From Halorussus lipolyticus (lineage in GTDB: Archaea; Halobacteriota; Halobacteria; Halobacteriales; Haladaptataceae), in assembly GCF_029338375.1 (NCBI RefSeq), contig NZ_CP119804.1, positions 3,306,955 to 3,370,954 of the forward strand: a DNA stretch of 64,000 nt, written 5' to 3'. Positions 24,966 through 33,603 of the stretch are shown here, piece by piece. The position numbers were made by a program, and so were the translations under genes. Numbering within the stretch: position 1 is the first letter of the stretch; each line of letters starts with the position of its first letter. Below the pieces are notes generated by a model, which saw nothing but the letters and a program-made list of their open reading frames with translations, ran no database searches and was not told the origin of the DNA.

Positions 24966-26426
24966 TCAGTCACCTTTCCCACGGCCCTTGTCGTTGCCGC
25001 GACCCTTTCCTCGGCCCTTGCCGCGGCCGTTTCCACGCCCTCGGCCGCGACCCTCCCCGCGATTCTTCCCGTTTCCGTGACCGCGACCGGGGTGGTCTTC
25101 GTCGTCTCCCGACTCCGCGTCGTCGTCTCCTTCGCGTTCGGGTTCCTCGTCGCCTCGCTCGTCTTCGCCGTCGTCCCCGTCTTCCGCTTCGTCTTCGTCG
25201 GCTTCCCCGTTTCCGGCCTCGTCCCTGTCGGCTTCGTCCTCGCTCTCGTCGTCCTCGTCATTCTCGTTCCTCTCGCCACTCTCGTTCCTCTCGCCATTCT
25301 CGTCGTCCGCGTCGCTCTCGTCGTCCTCACCACGGTTCGGCGCGAGTCTGACCTCGGCCTCGCCGACGACTTCTCGGCCACTCTCGGTCTCCCCGGTCAG
25401 TCGAACCTCGTCGGTTTCCCAACCGATGCCCGTGGCGTCCATCCAGAAGAGGAGTTTCAAGTCTTCGCGCCCATCGTCGTCGGCGTCGGTCCGGATTCGC
25501 TTCCCCGGCTCTGCGTCGCCCGGCCCGAACGCGACCGTACCGGGAGCGAGCGCGGTGGCGTCGAACTCCTCGGACGACCGGACCACGACCGGCAGGCGGC
25601 CGTGGCTCCGGGGGTTGACCTTGCCGGGAAATATCTCCACGTCGGCTTCGAGCGGTTCGGACGGGCGTTTCTCGGACTCGTCATCTCGGGTGGTCTCCTC
25701 GGTTGTCTCGCGCCGGGTCGTGGTCGTCGATGTGGTCGTGCGCTCGCCGCACCCGCCGGGCCGAATCGTCACCGGTCGGTCCATCGCCAGCGAGATTCGC
25801 TCGGGGTCGGTCCGGTCGCCAGTCAGAAACTGCCAGTCGGTGAGTTCGCCCTCATAGTGGTCGTCGTAGAGCGCGGCCTGCCGGTTGAACGACGGGTCGA
25901 TAGTGAGTGCGAAGTCCTCGCCGAGGAGACCGTAGACGCCGCCGTCGGACCGGGCCTCGGCCCACGTCCAATCGACGCGCCACCCGGTGTCGGTGCGCGC
26001 GAAGGTGTCGTAGTTGGTCGGCGCGTCGTAGTCGTCGTCGCCGACGAGCCACGAACCGCGGTCCGGGTTCGCCAGATTCAGGTCGAAGGTGACCGCGCCG
26101 CCGGGAGTTCCGTCCCGGAGTTTGTCGTGGACGACCACCAGACTCAGGCCCTCCGGACCGTCGTAGAGAAAGCAGATGCTCGTCTCGGCGCGCTGGAGGC
26201 CTCTCGTGCCGTAAGAGCTGTAGGTCGCCCCGGACGGGGAGGTGTTGGGCGTCCGGTAGTCGTAGAACGATTCGGCGGACTCCTCGCCCGAGAGCGGCGT
26301 CACCGGGATGCACTGGTCGCCCTGCTCAATGACGTACTCGGTGGCGTCCGTGGTGCGAGCGGCGGCGCGTCCGGCGACACCGACAGCGATGGTCGCCAGC
26401 AGGCCGCGTCGGCTAACGGGTACCAT
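24966..26426 (-). CDS. Tat-exported protein with acidic then Arg/Gly/Lys-rich tail
   Basis: A 486-residue protein. VSRRGLLATIAVGVAGRA at 4-21 is a twin-arginine signal without a lipobox Cys. The first 230 residues are a globular secreted domain of unknown family (SFYDYRTPNTSPSGATYSSY; two cysteines). A Thr-rich linker (TTSTTTTRRETTEETTRDD) leads to a second domain (VEIFPGKVNPRSHGRLPVVV) similar in wording to domains that describe calculated quantities in surface proteins. Residues from about 380 are Asp/Glu/Asn repeats, and the last 40 are Gly-Arg-Gly-Lys repeats. That basic tail on a haloarchaeal exported protein is very unusual. Confidence 0.75.
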   Translation of the reverse strand: MVPVSRRGLLATIAVGVAGRAAARTTDATEYVIEQGDQCIPVTPLSGEESAESFYDYRTPNTSPSGATYSSYGTRGLQRAETSICFLYDGPEGLSLVVVHDKLRDGTPGGAVTFDLNLANPDRGSWLVGDDDYDAPTNYDTFARTDTGWRVDWTWAEARSDGGVYGLLGEDFALTIDPSFNRQAALYDDHYEGELTDWQFLTGDRTDPERISLAMDRPVTIRPGGCGERTTTSTTTTRRETTEETTRDDESEKRPSEPLEADVEIFPGKVNPRSHGRLPVVVRSSEEFDATALAPGTVAFGPGDAEPGKRIRTDADDDGREDLKLLFWMDATGIGWETDEVRLTGETESGREVVGEAEVRLAPNRGEDDESDADDENGERNESGERNENDEDDESEDEADRDEAGNGEADEDEAEDGDDGEDERGDEEPEREGDDDAESGDDEDHPGRGHGNGKNRGEGRGRGRGNGRGKGRGKGRGNDKGRGKGD

Positions 26427-26575
26427 TCGTGGTTTCAGAAAGCGCCGCGTCGGGCTTTGTTATCGGGCGGCTATTCGGCCGCAGGTGTCTCCTATTCTGA
26501 AACGTCAGCGTTGGGATGGTTTCCACCGCTTCAGACATCCGCACGGTTTTATCCGTGGAACGGGTAGGAAGGTAC

Positions 26576-28300
26576 ATGACCGACCTCGCCCTCGACGTGA
26601 CCCTCGTGGACGGGTACGTCGACGAACCGGCCCACTTCGGCGTGCCGCCGTACATCTCGACGTACCCCCGGTACACCGCCGGAGCCATCGTGGACGCGGG
26701 GGTCCCCAAGGAGAACGTAACCTACCACACAATCGACGAACTCCGCGACGACTCCCAGAAGTGGCGCGACGTGGAGGACGCCGACCTGTTCGTCTACCTC
26801 GGCGGGATGACCGTCCCCGGCAAGTACGTCGGCGGCACCCCGGCCGAACCCGACGAGGTGCGCAAGATGGCGTGGACCGCCGACGGTACCAGTCTGATGG
26901 GCGGCCCCGTCAAGTTCGGCGTCGGCGACGAGAACGCCGGCGCGACCGAAACCGAGCGCGACGACTTGGACTTCGACTTCGTGGCGAAGGGCGACGTGGA
27001 AGCCGCGGCCTACGACCTGCTCGAAAGCGGGTTGGAAGGGTTCAACAACCGGATACGGGACAACGAAGAAATCGACCGCTGGGCCGCCGACGGTGCCTTC
27101 GTCATCGAACAGCACCCCAACCACCCGGACTACCTCATCTGCGAGATGGAGACCAGCAGAGGGTGTCCCTACCGATGTTCGTTCTGCACCGAACCGCTGT
27201 ACGGCAACCCCTCCTTCCGGCAACCCGAGTCGGTCGTCAGCGAGGTGGAAGTCCTCTACAATCGGGGCGCGCGCCACTTCCGACTCGGCCGACAGGCCGA
27301 CATCCTCGCCTACGGCGGCGACGGCGAGAAGCCCAATCCGGAGGCCCTGCGCGATTTGTACGGTGGCATTCGAGAGGTTGCGCCCGACATCCAGACGCTC
27401 CACCTCGACAACATGAACCCCATCACGGTGGTCGAGTGGCCCGAACTGGCCCGCGAGGGCATCCGGGTCATCGCCGAACACAACACGCCGGGCGACACCG
27501 CCGCGTTCGGCCTCGAATCGGCCGACCCCCTCGTACAGGACGAGAACAACCTCAACGTCACCGCCGACGAATGCTTCGAGGCAGTCAAAATCGTCAACGA
27601 GGAGGCCGGGTGGCGACCGGGCGAGGACCCCGCGGACGCCCCGACCCACGGGAAATCCGCCGCGAATCGCCTGCCGAAGCTCTTGCCGGGAATCAACCTC
27701 CTCCACGGCCTGAAGGGCGAGCGCAGAGAGACCTTCGACCACAACAAGGAGTTCCTGAACCGGGTCTACGACGAGGGCCTGATGCTCCGGCGGGTCAACA
27801 TCCGGCAGGTCATGGCCTTCGACGGCACCGAGATGAGCGACGTTGGCGCGGACATCGCCAACGACCACAAGAAACTGTTCAAGCAGTACAAATCGGAGGT
27901 CCGCGAGACCATCGACAACCCGATGCTCCAGCGCCTCGCACCGGCGGGGACGATTCTGCCGGACGTGCATCTGGAGTACCATCAGGACGGCAAGACCTTC
28001 GGTCGCCAGTTGGGCACCTACCCGCTCCTCGTGGGGATTCCGGGCGAGCGCGAACTCGGCCGGACCGTGGACGTGGCGGTGGTGGACCACGGCTACCGGT
28101 CGGTGACGGGCGTGCCCTATCCGCTCGACCTGAACAGCGCGACGATGGACGAACTCACCGCGATTCCGGGTCTGGGCAAACAGCGCGCCGGCAACGTCAT
28201 CGTCAACCGACCCTACGAGTCGCCGACCGACCTCTCGGCCGACGTGGGCATTGACCTCGCCGAGTTCACGACCGCAGAGACGCCGGAAGGAGCGGACTAA
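26576..28300 (+). CDS. radical SAM protein with C-terminal helix-hairpin-helix
   Basis: A 574-residue protein. An N-terminal B12-binding-like Rossmann region (LFVYLGGMTVPGKYVGGTPA) precedes the radical SAM core with Cys197-x3-Cys201-x2-Cys204 in GCPYRCSFC for the 4Fe-4S cluster. The C-terminus has a helix-hairpin-helix (LNSATMDELTAIPGLGKQRA), a non-specific nucleic-acid-binding fold. The start is ATG 26576, preceded by GGTTTTATCC about 25 bp upstream; longer in-frame ATGs lie before that promoter. The combination suggests RNA or DNA modification, but the reaction is unknown. Confidence 0.85.
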   Translation: MTDLALDVTLVDGYVDEPAHFGVPPYISTYPRYTAGAIVDAGVPKENVTYHTIDELRDDSQKWRDVEDADLFVYLGGMTVPGKYVGGTPAEPDEVRKMAWTADGTSLMGGPVKFGVGDENAGATETERDDLDFDFVAKGDVEAAAYDLLESGLEGFNNRIRDNEEIDRWAADGAFVIEQHPNHPDYLICEMETSRGCPYRCSFCTEPLYGNPSFRQPESVVSEVEVLYNRGARHFRLGRQADILAYGGDGEKPNPEALRDLYGGIREVAPDIQTLHLDNMNPITVVEWPELAREGIRVIAEHNTPGDTAAFGLESADPLVQDENNLNVTADECFEAVKIVNEEAGWRPGEDPADAPTHGKSAANRLPKLLPGINLLHGLKGERRETFDHNKEFLNRVYDEGLMLRRVNIRQVMAFDGTEMSDVGADIANDHKKLFKQYKSEVRETIDNPMLQRLAPAGTILPDVHLEYHQDGKTFGRQLGTYPLLVGIPGERELGRTVDVAVVDHGYRSVTGVPYPLDLNSATMDELTAIPGLGKQRAGNVIVNRPYESPTDLSADVGIDLAEFTTAETPEGAD

Positions 28301-28372
28301 CGACTCAGAACTACTGTTTTCGTGCCGTAGCGGTCGCTGTGCGGCGTTGCTCGCAACAAAAGGGGAAGTCGG

Positions 28373-28786
28373 TTAGAAGTCCTCGTCGATGATTTCGCCG
28401 ACCGCGAAGTTGGACTTGACTTCCGTGATTTCGACCTTCACGCGCTCGCCGATTTCGGCGTCGGGGACGATGATGACGTAGCCTCGCTCGACGCGAGCGA
28501 TGCCGTCGCCCTGCTTGCCGATGTCCTCGACTTCGACGTAGCGGATTTCGCCCTCCTCGACGGGGGGCTGGGGTTCGGACGGTGCGCCACTGCTCGTGTT
28601 GTCCTCGGACTCCGTAGATTTGGTCGAAGAGTCCGAATCGTCGGAGATGAGCGCGACGCGGTAGGTTTCGCCGGGTTCGACCGACCCAGTCTCGATTTCT
28701 CGGCGCGGTACTTCGACGACGTAGCTGTCGTCTTCGATAGTCACATCAGCACTGAACAGACACAGGAGTTTGTCAGAGATCTCCAA
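28373..28786 (-). CDS. TRAM-domain protein
   Basis: A 137-residue protein. The last 60 residues (VEVEDIGKQGDGIARVERGY, then VIIVPDAEIGERVKVEI and FAVGEII) form a TRAM domain, an OB-like RNA-binding module found in tRNA-modifying enzymes and in small archaeal RNA-binding or chaperone proteins. The N-terminal 45 residues are a separate beta region, joined by a Ser/Glu/Pro-rich linker (STKSTESEDNTSSGAPSEPQ). Cytoplasmic. It faces the radical SAM gene, 70 bp away. Confidence 0.86.
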   Translation of the reverse strand: MEISDKLLCLFSADVTIEDDSYVVEVPRREIETGSVEPGETYRVALISDDSDSSTKSTESEDNTSSGAPSEPQPPVEEGEIRYVEVEDIGKQGDGIARVERGYVIIVPDAEIGERVKVEITEVKSNFAVGEIIDEDF

Positions 28787-29133
28787 GGCTATATGCCTCC
28801 ATTAGAACCCAAGTGGTCAGTGCGTAAAGAATTTTACTCAACGACCTTCTCCTGCGGCCGCGCCACGAGAGGCGTGACCTTGCAAAAGGTCGGTTAAAAT
28901 TCTGCGCTCGCTCCTCCTGCAAGAGAAATATGTTCAATTGCTTGAGAATCTAAAACATTGACTAAGAAAATGATTTCTGTTCTTCGGAGGAGTTCCAGAC
29001 CCAACTCGATGACTCTCCCCTACCTGAGGTTTAAATACCGGCACGGGACCAACCGTTCGCGTGTCGCCTCACAAACTCAAAACTGGCCCGCTCGCGGTGA
29101 TTGGGCTTGCGGTGGTCCTCCGCGGCGGCGTCC
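28787..29133. other. intergenic gap with long inverted repeat and a lone TATA box
   Basis: 347 bp. An imperfect inverted repeat spans 28828-28903: arms AGAATTTTA...GACCTT and AAGGTCGGTTAAAATTCT enclose a GC-rich loop containing a small stem. To its right, TTTAAATA at 29030-29037 lies 24 bp before a GTG at 29061 that opens a 70-codon frame running antisense into the Cys-cluster gene. Its first 25 residues look plausible, the rest do not. Confidence 0.45.
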
Positions 29134-29838
29134 TCAGCCGTCGTACTCCGTACCGTCCGGGCGCTTCGCGCCCTCGGAGTCGTGGACCACCACGCCGTCG
29201 TCCGGGTCGGCGGGTTCGTACTCGTCGCGGACCGCGATGGCCTCCCGTAGTTCCCGCACCGCTCGCTCCTTGAGCGCCTCTGCGAGGTCCTCGGCGTCCT
29301 CACGAGAGATATCTCTGCCCAGTCCCTCGCACTCGTGAGCGCGGACCATTCCCTCCTCGTCTACCGCTTCACCCATCGGTTGGCTCGTTCCGCCGAGCGC
29401 GACGCTGAAGGGGTAGGTCTCGCAGATGAGCGGCCGGTCGCCGTGGACCGAGCAGGCTCCAGTGCCGTCGTCGGCCTCCTCGTAGAAGGCGCAATCGCCG
29501 CAGGCGTCGGTCTGGAGCGCCCACTCGAAGGTCTCGCCCGTTACGCTATCTCCCGCCCCGTCGAGGCCGTAGGGCATCGGCCGAGCCACGTCCCGCCAAT
29601 CGTAGTCGGTGGCGTCTTGGAGGTCCCGCACCTCGTCGGGGAAGACCGTCGCCGTGTGGGGGTCGTCAGCCTCGGCATCTCGCGGCTCCGCCGCTCGATT
29701 CTCCGCGGAGCGAGGCTCCGCGCTCTTACAACAGGCTCCGCACCGGGTACACTCGAAGCCGATTTCCTCGATGGCGTCCGCGAGGTCGGCGGTGTCGAGT
29801 TGCCGGGCGTTTTCGAGTTCCGCTTCGAGGCTCTGCAC
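29134..29838 (-). CDS. YkgJ-family cysteine-cluster protein
   Basis: A 234-residue protein of the YkgJ/CxxCxxCC family, which binds zinc or an iron-sulfur cluster. Cys30-x2-Cys33-x2-Cys36-Cys37 (CTRCGACC) is followed, after an unusual insert, by TATVFPDEV and later CGDCAFYEEADDGTGACSVH and RPLICETYPF, the remaining family cysteines. Residues 39-58 (SAEPRSAENRAAEPRDAEAD) interrupt the conserved block. Their DNA (about 29667-29726) is a GC-rich palindrome like those of the intergenic elements. The function of the family is not established. Confidence 0.85.
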   Translation of the reverse strand: MQSLEAELENARQLDTADLADAIEEIGFECTRCGACCKSAEPRSAENRAAEPRDAEADDPHTATVFPDEVRDLQDATDYDWRDVARPMPYGLDGAGDSVTGETFEWALQTDACGDCAFYEEADDGTGACSVHGDRPLICETYPFSVALGGTSQPMGEAVDEEGMVRAHECEGLGRDISREDAEDLAEALKERAVRELREAIAVRDEYEPADPDDGVVVHDSEGAKRPDGTEYDG

Positions 29839-29915
29839 ACGCTTGGGTTGGTCTTAGCGGGCAAAAGGGTGTTTATCGGGAGTGAAGGGGGATTCGAATC
29901 CACCGAGCGCACCGG

Positions 29916-30680
29916 TCAGGCCGGATGCGTTCGGTCGCCGTCCCAACCGACCTTCCCCTCGGTGTCGAGTTTCCGGAGGTGCGCCACGGTCGTGCTTCGG
30001 GCCAGTTCTCGCACCCCCGAGAGGTCCTTGTCGTAGGCGGCGTCTACGATGGCGTCCAGTTCGGTCGCACCGCCGCGAACCGCGGCCAGAATCTTCTCCT
30101 CGCGGTCGAGGCGGTGGCGAATCAGGCGCTCGATTTGGTCGCGCGGATTCTCGATAGCGGGGCCGTGGCCGGGCCAGAGCCGGTCGGGGTTTCTGGCGTA
30201 GAGTCGCCGAAGCGAGGTCAGGTAGGCCCGCACGTCGCCCTCGTCCGCCCCGACGACGACGCTTCCCTCCGAGACCACGAGGTCGCCGGTCAGTATCCCG
30301 CCGTCCGTTTCGAGCGCAACGTGGTCGGGAGCGTGACCCGGCGTCTCCACGACGGTCGTACCGGCGATGTCGGTCCCTTCTCGGAAACTCCGGTCCGGTT
30401 CGATTCCCGTGGCGCGCTCGAATCGCTCCTCTCTGCCCGCCCGCGCCCAGACTGTCGCGTCACAGGCGTCGGCGTAGTGTTCGACAGCGCCGACGTGGTC
30501 GGGATGAGCGTGGGTCACCAGCACGTGTTCGACCGACGAGGACTCGACCACAGTGTCGAGTTTGTCGGTTCGACTCGCGGGGTCCACGAGGAGGGCCTCG
30601 TCGTCACCCAGTACGTAGGCGTTGGTCGCGCCGGTCGGTGCGAGCGTCTCGGTCGGGACCGAGACCTGCTGGACGTTCAT
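29916..30680 (-). CDS. metallo-beta-lactamase-fold hydrolase
   Basis: A 254-residue MBL-fold enzyme. THAHPDH contains His57, His59, Asp61 and His62 of the HxHxDH metal site; GHAPDHVAL and LWPGHGP supply further ligands. The C-terminal 60 residues (REEKILAAVRGGATELDAIV) form a winged-helix-like extension typical of the LACTB2/RNase-like and glyoxalase-like group. Substrate not determinable; thioester or RNA substrates are both known for relatives. Same orientation as the HTH gene upstream. Confidence 0.85.
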   Translation of the reverse strand: MNVQQVSVPTETLAPTGATNAYVLGDDEALLVDPASRTDKLDTVVESSSVEHVLVTHAHPDHVGAVEHYADACDATVWARAGREERFERATGIEPDRSFREGTDIAGTTVVETPGHAPDHVALETDGGILTGDLVVSEGSVVVGADEGDVRAYLTSLRRLYARNPDRLWPGHGPAIENPRDQIERLIRHRLDREEKILAAVRGGATELDAIVDAAYDKDLSGVRELARSTTVAHLRKLDTEGKVGWDGDRTHPA

Positions 30681-30734
30681 GTCGGAAGCGTCGCGCGCCG
30701 ACGAGAAAAGGGAGACGAAGCGACTCGGGAGTCG

Positions 30735-31004
30735 TCAGCGTTCGAGGAAGTAGACCTGCTTGCGGGCGTCCTGAAAGCTGTAGCGAGAGTCCACGAGGTC
30801 CTCGTCTTCGAGGCGGTTGAGGGCGTAGCGCACCGTGCGGTCCGGGAGGAGGGACTCCTCGGCGAGTTGGCCCTGCGACAGCGGGGCGTCGGTCTCCAGC
30901 ACCTTCGCTACGAGTTTGGCGCTCGGGGGAAGTTCGCGTAAGCGGTCGCGAAAGTCGTCGGATAACTGCTCGGCGACGGGTGGCTCGTCCGTGGTCGTGC
31001 TCAT
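30735..31004 (-). CDS. winged-helix transcription regulator (MarR/TrmB-like)
   Basis: An 89-residue single-domain regulator. ELPPSAKLVAKVLETDAPLS and QGQLAEESLLPDRTVRYALN form the helix-turn-helix, with a wing ending DSRYSFQDARKQVYFLER. It is short enough to act as a dimeric DNA-binding protein without an effector domain. It is divergent from the F420-enzyme gene, with a 150-bp AT-rich region between them holding both promoters, so it may regulate itself or its neighbour. Confidence 0.83.
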   Translation of the reverse strand: MSTTTDEPPVAEQLSDDFRDRLRELPPSAKLVAKVLETDAPLSQGQLAEESLLPDRTVRYALNRLEDEDLVDSRYSFQDARKQVYFLER

Positions 31005-31155
31005 GGGTATCCAACTCCGGAAAGCATAGGTAAATGTTGGCTATATGTGCGTCTGTACACTCTAAACACCTTAAGGAAATATTAATCACCCTTAAATTTC
31101 TTTCGTAGTTGCCGAGGCGGCAAAAATTACGGCGGTCGGGAACGTCGGGTGCGAC

Positions 31156-31560
31156 ATGGAGACGATACCCGACGAGTTCAACGACCTGTTCGAGCGCGAG
31201 ACGTTCGCCAACTTCGCTACCCTGATGCCGGAGGGCACCCCGCAGGTTACGCCGGTCTGGATAGACAAAGACGACGAGGGCAACCTGCTGGTCAACACCG
31301 CCCGCGGTCGCCAGAAGGAGAAGAACGTCGAGCGCGACCCCAAGGTCGGCGTCTGCGTGATGGACCCCGACGACCCCTACCGGTACGTCTCGGTCCGCGG
31401 CGAAGTCGAGGAGGTCACCGAGGACGGCGCAATCGACCACATCGACAAACTCGCCCGACGCTACATGGGCGTCGAGGAGTATCCACACCACGGCGAGGAG
31501 GCCGGACCGCGAGTCATCATTCGGATTCGGCCCGACCGCGTGGTCACTAGCGGTAAGTAG
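31156..31560 (+). CDS. PPOX-class F420-dependent oxidoreductase
   Basis: A 134-residue split-barrel flavin/F420-binding protein of the pyridoxamine-phosphate-oxidase superfamily. FANFATLMPEGTPQVTPVWI and NTARGRQKEKNVERDPKVGV are the hallmark strands that bind the cofactor phosphate. PYRYVSVRGEVEEV completes the barrel. It reduces or oxidises an unknown small substrate with coenzyme F420. TATA-like sequences lie in the divergent promoter region with the HTH gene. Cytoplasmic. Confidence 0.87.
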   Translation: METIPDEFNDLFERETFANFATLMPEGTPQVTPVWIDKDDEGNLLVNTARGRQKEKNVERDPKVGVCVMDPDDPYRYVSVRGEVEEVTEDGAIDHIDKLARRYMGVEEYPHHGEEAGPRVIIRIRPDRVVTSGK

Positions 31561-31587
31561 CGCCCAGCGGGCCGGACGGCCGCGGTC

Positions 31588-31749
31588 TCACTGCGTTCGC
31601 CGGTCGGTCTTCGGGTTGTCGCCGTGGCGGTTGTACCGCCCGACGAGACACTCGCAGTCCGGACAGTGGACGACCACCGACCGTTCGAGTTCGTGGCGGA
31701 CGAGGTCCTCGGCGTCGAGTTCCCGCCCGCATCCCTTGCACGTCGTCAT
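31588..31749 (-). CDS. 53-aa zinc-ribbon protein
   Basis: Minus-strand frame of 54 codons from ATG 31749. MTTCKGCGRELDAEDLVRHE starts with CxxC, and HCPDCEC gives a second CxxCxC, so four to five cysteines can hold one zinc. The middle (ELERSVVVH) is a beta hairpin. It ends in a basic tail. Proteins of this size and pattern are common in haloarchaea and mostly uncharacterised. It is convergent with the F420-enzyme gene and divergent from the methyltransferase. Confidence 0.72.
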   Translation of the reverse strand: MTTCKGCGRELDAEDLVRHELERSVVVHCPDCECLVGRYNRHGDNPKTDRRTQ

Positions 31750-31867
31750 AGTTCCCCGTGGGGGTACGACCCGACCCGCAAAGAGGTTAGTCCCCGGAAA
31801 GCGGTCAGTCCCGAAACTGTTCCAATACCGTTTTAGTCCCCCGGCGGACTATAAGCAGACGAGAAGC

Positions 31868-32575
31868 GTGAAAGGAGCGGAGTGGTACCAGACTGACGAG
31901 GTCGCCGAGGAGTACGAGGAGAAGCGATTTTCGCGCGGCGGACGACTCATCGACCGCCGGGAGAAGCAGGCCGTCCTCGACGCCATCGGCCCGCTACAGG
32001 ACAAGAAAGTCCTCGAAATAGCCTGCGGTACCGGTCGGTTCACCGTCATGCTGGCCGAGCGCGGTGCCGACATCGTGGGTCTCGACATTTCGTCTGCGAT
32101 GCTCCAGCAGGGCCGCCAGAAAGCCCGAGACGCCGGAGTCTCCGACCATCTGGAGTTCATGCGGGGGGACGCCGGGCGACTTCCCTTCCCCGACGACCAC
32201 TTCGATGTGGTCTTCGCCATGCGGTTCTTCCATCTGGCGGACACCCCGGCGACCTTCCTCTCGGAGATGCGCCGGGTCGCCAAGGAGCAGGTCGTCTTCG
32301 ACACGTTCAACGCCAGAAGTACTCGGAGCGTCTACAACTGGTTGCTCCCGATGGGGTCGCACCTCTACTCGCGGGGCGACGTGGACAAACTGCTGAACGA
32401 GGCCGACCTCCGACTCGTGGACGAGGACCACGATTGGATTCTGCCTTACGGGTTCTACCGGAAGATTCCCGGCGCAATCGCCGGCCCGATTCGGGACTTC
32501 GACACCGCCATCGGCGACTCGCCGGTCGGCGACTACTTCGCGTCGGTCTCCTATTGGAACACCCGAGTCGAGTGA
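31868..32575 (+). CDS. class I SAM-dependent methyltransferase
   Basis: A 235-residue methyltransferase. Motif I is VLEIACGTGRFTVML at about 48-62, motif II VGLDISSAML, and motif IV LPFPDDHFDVVFAMRFFHL, typical of the UbiE/Methyltransf_11 group. The GTG at 31868 is preferred because homology begins at KGAEWYQTDEVAEEYEEKRF; longer frames extend into the divergent promoter region. Substrate unknown; a small molecule or lipid is likely by family. The glycosyltransferase gene follows 75 bp later in the same direction. Confidence 0.84.
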   Translation: MKGAEWYQTDEVAEEYEEKRFSRGGRLIDRREKQAVLDAIGPLQDKKVLEIACGTGRFTVMLAERGADIVGLDISSAMLQQGRQKARDAGVSDHLEFMRGDAGRLPFPDDHFDVVFAMRFFHLADTPATFLSEMRRVAKEQVVFDTFNARSTRSVYNWLLPMGSHLYSRGDVDKLLNEADLRLVDEDHDWILPYGFYRKIPGAIAGPIRDFDTAIGDSPVGDYFASVSYWNTRVE

Positions 32576-32649
32576 ATCGACTCGCCGAATCGGCGAACTT
32601 CGACCAGAGGCCGAACCGTTTTTAAACCTTGGGCGGGAGATTCGGGGGT

Positions 32650-33603
32650 ATGGAGCTATCCGTGGTGGTCCCGACGCTCAACGGGCGCGAGCGCCTCGCC
32701 GGGTGTCTCGACGCGCTGGCGTCTCACGCCCCCGAAGCCGAGGTGGTCGTCGTCAACGGCCCCTCGGCCGACGGGACCACCGGGATGGTCCGGAACCGCG
32801 ACGACGTGGACATGTTGGTCGAGGTTTCGGACAGGAAACTCAACGTCGCGCGCAACGCCGGCCTCTCGGTCGCCAGCGGTGACGCCATCGCGCTCGTCGG
32901 ACAGGACAAGAAAATCGAGGACTCGTGGCCCGAGGGCGTCCGGTCCGCGCTCGCCGACAGTGACATCGGCGCGGTCACCGGGCCGGTTCACCGGTCGGTC
33001 CGGGCCGGCGTGACCACCGAGGACGAGGAGTCCCGGACCATCGACGGCCGGGAAGTCACCTACTTCGACGGCGGCAACGTCGCGTTCACCCGCGAGACCA
33101 TCGAGGCGATGGATGGGTTCGACGAGTACCTCGTCACCGGCGGCGCGCGGGACTGCGCCCACCGACTCGCCGCCAACGGCTACGAAGTCGAGTGGTCGTC
33201 GGACGTGAGCGTGTCTCACGACGAGGGCGAGGACGACGAGGAACGCGACTGGGGGTGGAAGTACCGCGCGCTGGCCTACCGACTCGTGAAGAATTACGGG
33301 CCGCGACCCGGCGTCTTCGGGCGGACCGCCCGAGACGCGGTGTCCGACGCAATCGGGTCCGGTATCGACGTGATTCAAGGCGACGGGACGCCCTCTGCGT
33401 GGATGGCCAGCGGGCGGTGCGTCGCGGTGAACACGGTCCGGGGCGCGAAAGACGGTTTCTGGGCGCGGGTCAAAGACCGGAGCGAGACCCGCAACCCGTG
33501 GGGCATCTCGGCCCGTGCCGACCGGGCAGTCGAACGCTACGACTGGCGCACCGATTCTGACGAGGCCGACGAGACCGAGCGGACCGAAGAACCCGAACAG
33601 TAG
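32650..33603 (+). CDS. family 2 glycosyltransferase
   Basis: A 317-residue GT-A fold enzyme. LSVVVPTLNGRERLAGCLDA opens the nucleotide-sugar-binding domain; VVNGPSADGTTGM and NVARNAGLSVASGDAIALVG follow as in family GT2, and FDGGNVAFTRETIEAMDGFD is the acceptor-side motif. It ends in an acidic tail. No transmembrane segment is evident, so it is probably membrane-associated from the cytoplasm. It transfers a sugar to a lipid, protein or polysaccharide acceptor; which one is not shown. Confidence 0.85.
   Translation: MELSVVVPTLNGRERLAGCLDALASHAPEAEVVVVNGPSADGTTGMVRNRDDVDMLVEVSDRKLNVARNAGLSVASGDAIALVGQDKKIEDSWPEGVRSALADSDIGAVTGPVHRSVRAGVTTEDEESRTIDGREVTYFDGGNVAFTRETIEAMDGFDEYLVTGGARDCAHRLAANGYEVEWSSDVSVSHDEGEDDEERDWGWKYRALAYRLVKNYGPRPGVFGRTARDAVSDAIGSGIDVIQGDGTPSAWMASGRCVAVNTVRGAKDGFWARVKDRSETRNPWGISARADRAVERYDWRTDSDEADETERTEEPEQ

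Noticed and set aside
29880..29902. GATTCGAATC resembling a tRNA T-arm
   Set aside because: It is partly inside and just after the coding end of the beta-lactamase-fold gene; no cloverleaf, acceptor stem or anticodon arm can be drawn on either strand.
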